A stretch of 39,704 nt of DNA from Clostridiales bacterium (GTDB taxonomy: Bacteria > Bacillota > Clostridia > Lachnospirales > Lachnospiraceae). Positions 32,617-39,704 of this stretch are shown here, piece after piece. The translations under genes were made by a program, and so were the position numbers. Within the stretch, counting starts at the first letter, position 1; every line of letters starts with the position of its first letter. The notes under the pieces are model-generated. The model worked only from the letters and a program-made list of their open reading frames with translations, was not told the DNA's origin and made no database searches. The stretch spans positions 1-39,704 of the forward strand of contig JAAYPT010000018.1 in assembly GCA_012519695.1 (NCBI GenBank), read 5' to 3'.

Positions 32617-34455
32617 ATGAAATTATATTCTTTAACGATCGAGGGATTTCGAAAACATTTAAATACGAAGATTATTTTTTCTGATTCAACATTTTTAATT
32701 GGAGAAAATAATGTGGGAAAAAGTAGTGTATTGTATGCATTAGATTATTTGTTAGGAGCAAGTACAAGTATTTCAATGGATGAATTTTATGCAATAGAGG
32801 ATAATGGGGAGAGAAAAATAGCTGCCGATAATATTATATTTACAGCAGAATTTCGTAATATTCCAAGGGAAGCTAGTACATGGCGTGGATTTAAAGGTAG
32901 ATTATTAAATTATGAATCAGAGAAAAGAGATCCTTTGGATACAGGTATTAAGTTTATTTATCGGAAAACATATCCTAGAGGTGGAAAAGTAAAAATAGAA
33001 ACCTTGGAAAATCCCAAAATATTAAAAGAAGAGTTTAGAGAATGTATTTGTATTCAAGATTATATAGATGCTGGACTACCAGAAGAGGAATTATCAGAAA
33101 ATATAAAGAAAATAAGGTATGATAAGAAATTAACTTCAAAAGAGAAAAGTCTTTTTGATAATATAGAGTATTTGTATGATATTGATGAGAGCCAGGAAAG
33201 TTGGGTTGAAAATCCAGGGGGAATACCACAAAATGTATTGAGTAGATTACCCAAATATTTGTTAATTCCAGCACAAGACAGTGAGGGAGAAATATCTGGA
33301 ACATCAGGTACTTTGCAGAAAACATTAAACGAATTATTTAACGAAGTCCGAGAAAAATCAGAAAATTATAAGCTGGCACAGGAATATCTAAATAAATTAG
33401 CTAAAGAGTTAGACCCATCTGATAAAAGTACTGAAATATCAAAAATGATAGGTGAATTGAATAGCATTATTTCAGACGTGTTTCCGCATACAGGCATTAG
33501 TGCAGCTGCAAATTTAAGTGATGCGGATAAGGTCATAAAGCCGGCATTTGATATTCAGATGAATAGTAATGTTGCAACACCTTCAAATTTGCAAGGAACG
33601 GGATTGATACGTTCTACAGTTTTTGCATTGTTAAGATATAAAGCATTACGTGACAACCAAAAGGATGCTTCAAAGGACAGGCAATTAATTATTGGTTTCG
33701 AAGAACCTGAAATTTATTTACATCCAAATGCTATAAGTAAAATGCGTGATACTATTTATGCCTTAGCGGAAACAGGAAACAATCAGATTATATGTACAAC
33801 GCATTCTCCTTATATGATAGATGTAAGTAAAAAGCCGAAACAGACATTAAATAGCTTATTTTTAAAGAATTGTAAGATAGATAGTTGTGACGCTTTAACG
33901 GTAGGAAGCATACCGTTTAATATTACAAAGGAATTTCTCAAATTGCAAGAAAATGAAAAGGACTATATTAAAATGCTACTGAGAGTGGAGGATGCCATAG
34001 CAAAGTGCTTTTTCGTAAAAAGAGTACTTATTGTTGAGGGTGATACAGAACAGGTAGTTTTGTCAGAAACAATTAGTAAAATGCCATCTAAAATGCAAAG
34101 TGAAATTTTAGCAGAATGGTATATTTTAAGAGCAAGGGGAAAAGCGGCAATAATTCCATTGATTAAATATTTAAGAGCAATGCATATAGATATTTATGTA
34201 ATGCATGATAAGGATGAAAATACTTCAGGTGCTGTTGTTTTTAATAATTCAATACGACAAGCATTAAGTGATGATACACATTTGTTTGTATTGGAAAATT
34301 GTATAGAGGATGTACTGGGATATTCAGTTCCGACATCTGATAAACCCTATAAAGCGTATTGTTACATAAAGGATAATTGGAAACAATGGAAAGATATAAA
34401 TGATAAATGGAAAGAAATAGTAGAAGCTATATTTAATGTATCTATTAAGTCTTAG
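32617..34455 (+). CDS. OLD-family ATP-dependent nuclease (AAA ATPase plus TOPRIM)
   Basis: This 612-residue protein has an N-terminal ABC-type ATPase with Walker A LIGENNVGKSSVLYALDYLL (about 28-47). A helical insertion precedes LQGTGLIRSTVFALL (signature-like), Walker B LIIGFEEPEIYLHPNAISKM and H-loop IICTTHSPYMIDVS. A C-terminal TOPRIM domain shows VLIVEGDTEQVVLSE (the catalytic Glu) and YVMHDKDENTSGA (the DxD). Such OLD nucleases cleave DNA and act in phage defence. No UvrD-like GajB helicase follows, so this is not a standard Gabija pair. AGGAGG precedes the ATG, and copy B of the shared block lies upstream. Confidence 0.88.
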   Translation: MKLYSLTIEGFRKHLNTKIIFSDSTFLIGENNVGKSSVLYALDYLLGASTSISMDEFYAIEDNGERKIAADNIIFTAEFRNIPREASTWRGFKGRLLNYESEKRDPLDTGIKFIYRKTYPRGGKVKIETLENPKILKEEFRECICIQDYIDAGLPEEELSENIKKIRYDKKLTSKEKSLFDNIEYLYDIDESQESWVENPGGIPQNVLSRLPKYLLIPAQDSEGEISGTSGTLQKTLNELFNEVREKSENYKLAQEYLNKLAKELDPSDKSTEISKMIGELNSIISDVFPHTGISAAANLSDADKVIKPAFDIQMNSNVATPSNLQGTGLIRSTVFALLRYKALRDNQKDASKDRQLIIGFEEPEIYLHPNAISKMRDTIYALAETGNNQIICTTHSPYMIDVSKKPKQTLNSLFLKNCKIDSCDALTVGSIPFNITKEFLKLQENEKDYIKMLLRVEDAIAKCFFVKRVLIVEGDTEQVVLSETISKMPSKMQSEILAEWYILRARGKAAIIPLIKYLRAMHIDIYVMHDKDENTSGAVVFNNSIRQALSDDTHLFVLENCIEDVLGYSVPTSDKPYKAYCYIKDNWKQWKDINDKWKEIVEAIFNVSIKS

Positions 34456-34640
34456 TGATACTAGAAAAATTATAGTGGAGAACGGTCGTATGAAATAAAT
34501 ATATGGCAATACTAGTTGGAGTAAGAAGTATAAATAAAAGTAGTTGAGGTTGTAGAAAGAGGTTAGAAAAGAGGAGTTTTTTCAATAGAAATTTGATTGT
34601 ATACTGAGTGAAAGATGGAATTTGATGAAAAGGAGAATAT

Positions 34641-34793
34641 ATGAGAAAAACAAGAAGTGATTGTACAGTAGGAAATTTTGAAAAAAAGCATGGATTACCA
34701 CCGGGAACGATTAGAAATAGAGATGGGCGTGATACTCGGAGTGATAAGAAAATAGGAACCATAAGAAAGGAGAACAGAAAAGACAAAAATTAG
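34641..34793 (+). CDS. Small basic protein (50 residues)
   Basis: ATG at 34641 follows AAAAGGAG at ideal spacing. The peptide is lysine/arginine-rich (central KKHGLPPGTIRNRDGRDTRS). The compact motif around GLPxGTIRNRDG and TRSDKKIGTIRK looks like a small nucleic-acid-binding module, but I cannot name a family. It lies between the OLD gene and the second Hachiman pair and could belong to either. Confidence 0.5.
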   Translation: MRKTRSDCTVGNFEKKHGLPPGTIRNRDGRDTRSDKKIGTIRKENRKDKN

Positions 34794-35085
34794 AAACAGA
34801 TAATAGTAAATCAGTGATATATAAGTAAAATATTAGTAGTTCTCTTGGGAAAATGTATAGTATTAAACGGGGGAGATTTTATTAAAAAAATGAGGGTAAC
34901 TGATTAGCGTTAAGTATATAGTGAGAAATATGTAGATAACAGATATAGAGGGTGATTGAGCAATTTAGGCTTAATAATAATCTTTGTATGGTTTAGCCGA
35001 ATGCTTTATTCATAAAAATTATAATAATAGATATAGGTTTATTTTAAACGTTGTATTATAGTAAACATTTCTATAGGAGAAAAGA
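34794..35085. other. Intergenic region before the second Hachiman pair
   Basis: AT-rich, with no gene seen. TATTAT at about 35053 may be the -10 of the hamA2 promoter; no clear -35. AGGAG at 35075-35079 is the hamA2 ribosome-binding site. Confidence 0.4.
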
Positions 35086-35901
35086 ATGACGGAGTTGAAA
35101 GGAATACGTTATCATAAAGAAACTAAATATTGTTTACTTTGCGTTGAAGAATTTACAGATGATATTAAAGATGCATTGCGAAGTCAATTTGCAGCTATCT
35201 GTCATGGTGAAGATTATGTAAGTAGTGGAAGGTATATGTATAGTTACCATAATACTGTAAGGGAATTTTTGAAAAGATATGAAGGTAAGAGTTCTAAAAC
35301 TAAGGTTGGTATGATTGGAGAATTGTTAATTCATCTCTTATTGGGGTACTATTTTGAGGAGTACAAAGTAGTGACTCCCTTTTTTAATATGGAAGAGAGA
35401 AGTATCAAAAAGGGATATGATGTGGTTTTGGCGGAGGTGGATAACGCTAATATTTGGTTAACAGAGGTTAAGTCAGGTACATTGCATAAAAATCGAAATG
35501 CAAATCAGACAATGCAAGATTTATTAAATACGGCAAAGAATGATTTGAAAACGAGATTGAATGAAGAAAATGAAACTCTTTGGCATGAGGCAATAAATGG
35601 GGCAAAAATTGCATTTGATACGAAGAATACAATGAAAGATGCGGTTATGGACATCTTGATGTCTTGGGGGGATGATGCATATAAGGGAAATAATATTAGT
35701 AAAGACAAAAATGTAATTCTTTCAGGTGTAGTATTTTCTGATATTGCAGATACAGTTATTAAAGATATACCCAAGAACAAGCAAAACAACGTTGAAAAAG
35801 AGGAGTTGTTTAAGGCTGTGTATGTAATTGCATTGCAAAAAGGAACATATGATAAAGTTTATCAGTTTTTAAAAAAAGAGGCTATGGATGAAAAAAAATG
35901 A
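35086..35901 (+). CDS. hamA: Second HamA-like DUF1837 nuclease
   Basis: This 271-residue protein has the same residue pattern as the first HamA: E79 in GMIGELLIHLLL, D112 in KKGYDVVLAE and E127-V-K129 in WLTEVKSGTLHK. Overall sequence is otherwise clearly different from the protein at 12009, so it is a separate lineage rather than a recent duplicate. ATAGGAG precedes the ATG. The gene overlaps the helicase start by 14 bp. With the helicase broken, this nuclease may be inactive, or unregulated. Confidence 0.75.
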   Translation: MTELKGIRYHKETKYCLLCVEEFTDDIKDALRSQFAAICHGEDYVSSGRYMYSYHNTVREFLKRYEGKSSKTKVGMIGELLIHLLLGYYFEEYKVVTPFFNMEERSIKKGYDVVLAEVDNANIWLTEVKSGTLHKNRNANQTMQDLLNTAKNDLKTRLNEENETLWHEAINGAKIAFDTKNTMKDAVMDILMSWGDDAYKGNNISKDKNVILSGVVFSDIADTVIKDIPKNKQNNVEKEELFKAVYVIALQKGTYDKVYQFLKKEAMDEKK

Positions 35902-38329
35902 TTTGACATTAAGAAAATTGAATAATACTGGATTTCCGTTGGTTTATGAAAGTTTTTTATTGGAGAAAAATATGAATAGAGGCAGGTATGGGCAGATGCT
36001 TGCACTTGCTACATTATTTATCAATAGTCAGGATGAGAGTATAAAAAGACTGGGATATCGTATAGTTGTAATTTATTGTAATAGAACAAAGGATTACAAA
36101 CCATTATATGATATTGCAGTAAATAGTGGATTAATTCCGGTTGCACACTTTATAGAAGAAAAAATTATGAATGAGCAAGCTGGAAATGTTTTTACAGAAA
36201 TCAATGCTGCATTCAGTGAGCATTTTGTTATAAAAAATATATATTGTAGTTTACAGCAAAAAAAGCTTATTGATTTTTATGATAAAAATATTGATAGTTC
36301 ATTATCGATAGTTGCACCAACTTCTTATGGAAAAACAGATTTAATAGTGTCTACTGTTAGAGAAACCTTGGATAGAAATGTTTGTGTTATTACACCGACA
36401 AAGTCCTTATTAGCTCAGACTAAGATGAGAATTTTAAAAGATGGAGTAAGTCGATATGAAAAAATAATTACGCATCCTGAAATGTATGGGGGTAATGAAA
36501 AACGTATTATTGCTATTATGACTCAAGAAAGACTTTTGCGATTATTAAGGCAGGTAAGTAATTTAAAGTTCGATTATGTAATTATTGATGAGGCGCATGG
36601 TTTATTGCGTGACGATGGTAGAAATACGTTGTTGGCAAGTGTAATACTTGTATTAGAAAAACGAAATCCTAATACGGTATTTAAGTTTTTAACCCCATTT
36701 TTGTGTGATGCAGAAAGTATAAAAGTGCGTTATGCCGGTTATACATTGAAAACGTATAAAGTTGATGAATATATAAAAACAGAAAAATTTTACATAGCTG
36801 AATTGAGAGATAGTTATAATAAACGATTGACATTATATGATCAGTTTATGAACAATTTTTATAATATTAAGTATCTAGAAGGAGTGAATTCAGAATGGGA
36901 ATTTATAAAAAAATATGCAGATAGAAAAAATATAATTTATCTTAATAAACCTAAAGACATAGAAGATTTCATTGATATTATTAATAAGGAATTTGTAGGC
37001 GATAATGGAAAAAGAATTAAGGAAGCATGTAAAAATATGGCAGAATATGTACATCCAAAATATCGAATGATACAAGCTATACAGCGAGGTGCTATTTATC
37101 ATCATGGGGCAGTTCCAGAACCAATAAGAATGTATGTGGAAAAATTATATGCAGAAGTTGAAACTATAAATTACGTTGTTACAAGTTCGACTTTACTAGA
37201 AGGAGTAAATCTTCCAGCGGATAAAATGTTTATATTGGATAATAAGAAGGGAAGGGGGGAAATTAAATTCATCTGATTTTAAGAATTTAATCGGGCGAGT
37301 ATGCAGATTTAGTCAGATTTTTGATACGAAGACAGGAAATTTAAGTAAGCTGGAACCAGCTATTTATTTGGTTGCAGGAAAGTATTTTTCTTCTAATGCA
37401 AATGTTGAAAATTTCATTTCAGAATCCATGTATATAGAGAAAAAAGTACAGGATAAAGTTGAAAATGTATTATTGGAGAAGACAAGTATTACGGATAAAA
37501 ATAAATTGCAATATGATTCTGCAAAGGAGTTTGTAGAAAATTATGAAGAAGGAATTATTGATAACTACCATCTGCGAAAAGTAAAAACAGAAGTTGGAAA
37601 AGCTTGTTTTTTGAACAATATTACAGAATTAGATATATTTGAAAATGAAGATTATTTAGACACATGTGTTAGGGAAATTAAGTCTGCTGGTAAAATAGTA
37701 GATAATACTAAAAAACTTTTTCTTGTGCTTTATAATATGTTTTTTCTAGGATTCAAGATGATAGAATTAAACGTTTTGAGTATGAAGAGACTAGAAATTT
37801 TTATAAGATGTTTATGGATTGGAGAATAACTAATACATCATTAAATCAGATGATTAGTTCTTTTATACGGTATTGGAAAGGCTTGATAGAGAATGGTAGG
37901 AAAGAGACGTTAATTTTTGTTGGAAGATGGGGAGATATAACTCGCAACGGTCAGGTACCTTTATGGACAGATATTGCAGATAAAACAGAAACGCAGATGG
38001 TAAATCTTGCGATTGTACGTATAAAAGAAGAACAGGACTTTCTTGATAATGTTGTTATTAAGTATGTTGAAGTTTTGAATGATATGGGACTAATTGACGA
38101 AAATCTATATCTTAGCATTAAGTATGGAACAAATGACCGTAGGATAATTACTTGTACAAAAAATGGCATAAGTTTAAGTCTGGCTAAAATTATTGTAGAA
38201 AAATATATGAATTATATACAGATAGATGTTGAAAATGATACATTACAATTCAAAGATGGAATAATTAATGCTATGAATAACCAAAAAGAGAACGAAATAT
38301 TAATATGTGAGCTTCAGTATTTCATATAA
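35888..38329 (+). pseudogene. hamB: Second HamB-like helicase, broken by two homopolymer frameshifts
   Basis: Three consecutive frames together encode one SF2 helicase of about 813 residues. Frame 1 (35888-37276) has motif I APTSYGKT, motif II IDEAHGLL and motif V SSTLLEGVNLPADKMF. At the G6 run 37254-37259 the frame must skip one base to reach KLNSSDFKNLIGRVCRFSQI (motif VI). That second frame runs to 37829. At the T6 run 37740-37745 one base is missing; restoring it gives MFFSRIQDDRIKRFEYEETR, then NFYKMFMDW, which continues to 38329. The shifts cancel, and only about 160 codons lie between them. Sequencing errors, phase variation or true decay are all possible. Confidence 0.78.
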
Positions 38330-38498
38330 ATAAAATCAAAAATAGGGATAGAAGATATAGGTATTATGAAAAAAGAGAAAGGCACTTGTATTGAAAAGTT
38401 AAAATGTAGAAAGTTGACTTTTTTGCGTATTTATTTTAGAAATGAATTTTATAATTTTTACATATATGCTTATCTAATTTCCCGGAAAGGATATATCA

Positions 38499-39020
38499 TT
38501 GAGGTTTCAAAATACAAACATAGAATTTTTTGATGAGTATAAAAGATTAGATAAGTTGTGTTCAGAGATGTATGGTAAAAGTAGTGGTGGTGTCACAAGT
38601 TACATAAATGATATGGAATTAGTACCAGCTTTTCAAGCACATGCGATTCCTGAATGGTACAGTACATATGACAGGCTAAAAGCCTTGAGACACATAAGAA
38701 ATCAGATGGCGCATGGAGAAGGATCATTTGATGATTATCAATGTAGTTATGAAGATATTGAGTGGCTTAGAGCATTTCGGAATAGGATAATGAATGTTTC
38801 TGATCCATTGGCACTATATAGGAGAAATATAAAAAATAGAACGCAATTACAACATAAGCAACAGAGCAAACAGTCAGAATGGACAGGGAAGGTTGAAAAT
38901 AGAAATATTTATTCCGGTTCTGATAATATGCCACCGAGTTTAATGCCGGGTACCACAATCGTCATTTTTGTAGCAATAATATTGATGATAGTTTATTTTT
39001 TTCTTTCATTAATGGTGTAA
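38499..39020 (+). CDS. Tail-anchored HEPN-like protein
   Basis: This 173-residue protein has a helical N-terminal domain containing KALRHIRNQMAHGEGSF, matching the R-N-x3-H motif of HEPN-type RNases. A hydrophilic linker (about 105-145) then leads to a single C-terminal transmembrane helix (TTIVIFVAIILMIVYFFLSL). The start is probably TTG at 38499 after GAAAGGA. HEPN domains often act as toxins or abortive-infection RNases. Anchoring at the membrane is unusual for a small one. The family name and activity are not certain; the motif alone can occur in inactive HEPN proteins. Confidence 0.6.
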   Translation: MRFQNTNIEFFDEYKRLDKLCSEMYGKSSGGVTSYINDMELVPAFQAHAIPEWYSTYDRLKALRHIRNQMAHGEGSFDDYQCSYEDIEWLRAFRNRIMNVSDPLALYRRNIKNRTQLQHKQQSKQSEWTGKVENRNIYSGSDNMPPSLMPGTTIVIFVAIILMIVYFFLSLMV

Positions 39021-39077
39021 TAACTTACAAACTTAAAATAGAAAGAAATTATATATAAAAATATAACTAGAACAAGA

Positions 39078-39211
39078 ATGCAAAACTGTGCCCTTACCAA
39101 AGATGAACTTATCAAAGAGATAATGAGGACTATGGGATACGCAAGAATTGGAGTGCTTCTGTTAAATCAGTAGAGTGTGGTTTGGAATCCGGGTGTAAAA
39201 CAGGTAGGTAG
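39078..39211 (+). pseudogene. C-terminal remnant of a DUF3320-type helicase
   Basis: The frame from 39078 gives ALTKDELIKEIMRTMGYARI and stops at 39171. The next frame continues SVKSVECGLESGCKTGR. This matches the closing segment of large DUF4011/DUF3320 superfamily-1 helicases (LxKxDLxxExxRxxGFxRxG). Only the last 45 codons remain and they carry a frameshift. It is a scar of a former defence-type gene. Confidence 0.4.
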
Positions 39212-39399
39212 TTAAGACTACAAATAAGAAGTTTGAATCGAAAAAATAATAAATTACGTTTAGATAAAACAGAAGATTTATGTTATTGAAATGAAAATCC
39301 AAGATATATCGAATAGGGGGGCTTGGATTTTTGTTATGTACTATAGTATGTTGAGTATTATAAAATTTTTTTGAGAAAATGGAACTTATAAAAATAATT

Positions 39400-39512
39400 A
39401 ATTTTATATTATATCATATGAAAATGAAAATAAACATAATATTTAATGAAAATTGTACAAATCGAGAAAAATATTAAAAATATATTGAAAAAATTGTCAA
39501 AATTGCTACAAT
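39400..39512 (+). promoter_or_regulatory. Shared upstream block, copy C
   Basis: It starts with AATTTTATATTATATCATAT (identical to 20640-20659), followed by ATATTTAATGAAAATTGTA and ATATTAAAAATATATTGAAA. Promoter-like boxes are TTGAAA (39485) and TACAAT (39507). The gene it serves should begin just after the window, since GATGAGGAG at the very end looks like a ribosome-binding site. Confidence 0.55.
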
Positions 39513-39704
39513 AGGAATGTAAAGTTACAGAAAAATGAAAAAGACATTATTAAAAAATGTAGACATAATAAATGTTAGATAATAAAGAGTTATCCGTTGT
39601 ATTCGTCATGAGGTAATTGCACATTATCACTAAAAAACAACTATGAATAATCAAATAAACTATATTGAAAATTAACAAAAGAAAAATTATGATGAGGAGT
39701 AAAC

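Noticed and set aside
32617-34455. Gabija (GajA) call
   Set aside because: ATPase plus TOPRIM fits GajA, but no GajB helicase follows, so only the OLD family is claimed.
37740-37746. Programmed -1 frameshift at TTTTTTC in the second HamB
   Set aside because: The run is preceded by G in the P-site position and no downstream pseudoknot is evident. A second, independent frameshift upstream makes decay or sequencing error more likely.

Overview
The window is low-GC DNA with strong Shine-Dalgarno sites. Its mobilisation, WYL, IS3 and hypothetical genes are of the kind found in gut Lachnospiraceae-type Clostridia. I judge this from protein character only; no marker gene or rRNA is present. It is almost entirely accessory DNA: one integrative mobilisable element (IME) loaded with anti-phage genes, followed by a more decayed defence island.

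Region 1 (about 1-20,510) looks like the IME. On the left, on the minus strand, are a complete tyrosine integrase and an XRE repressor, with a possible small structured RNA between them. Then come a small HTH protein, a strikingly regular palindrome array (nine units in three triplets), a candidate oriT, MobC and a MOBP-type relaxase. The cargo is one long co-directional run. It starts with a LlaJI-type restriction-modification operon: HTH protein, DPPY methylase, C5 methylase, McrB-like GTPase and LlaJI-type endonuclease subunit. An intact Hachiman pair (HamA, HamB) follows, then a Schlafen/AlbA_2-type (COG2865) regulator that runs directly into an array of TGAGACT motifs spaced 11 bp. After that lie a split, catalytically dead recombinase-like gene, a regulator remnant, a UPF0158 protein and a helical-repeat protein. 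A minus-strand MobC-like pair closes the element. A 16-bp sequence occurs exactly at both ends (75-90 and 20,492-20,507).

Region 2 (about 20,590-28,500) holds an ABC/SMC-like ATPase gene between two broken IS3-family transposase remnants. Next are the C-terminal stump of a second COG2865 regulator with its own, different downstream repeat array, a four-helix membrane/coiled-coil protein, and a WYL regulator cut by an in-frame stop.

Region 3 (28,580-32,000) carries a membrane protein with an acidic tail, a HIRAN-domain protein, a SAM methyltransferase, and a nucleoside phosphorylase with a histidine phosphatase. The last two sit behind what looks like a leader-peptide attenuator.

Region 4 (32,300-39,704) has a solitary OLD-family nuclease, a second and divergent Hachiman pair whose helicase carries two homopolymer frameshifts, a tail-anchored HEPN-like protein and a DUF3320-like helicase remnant.

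Three copies of one upstream block (20,640, 32,421 and 39,400) recur in regions 2-4, suggesting a common promoter or integration cassette for exchangeable defence modules. The IME cargo looks mostly intact while the neighbouring island shows many broken genes, so the two halves probably differ in age or selection. All calls come from reading the sequence; no database search was run.
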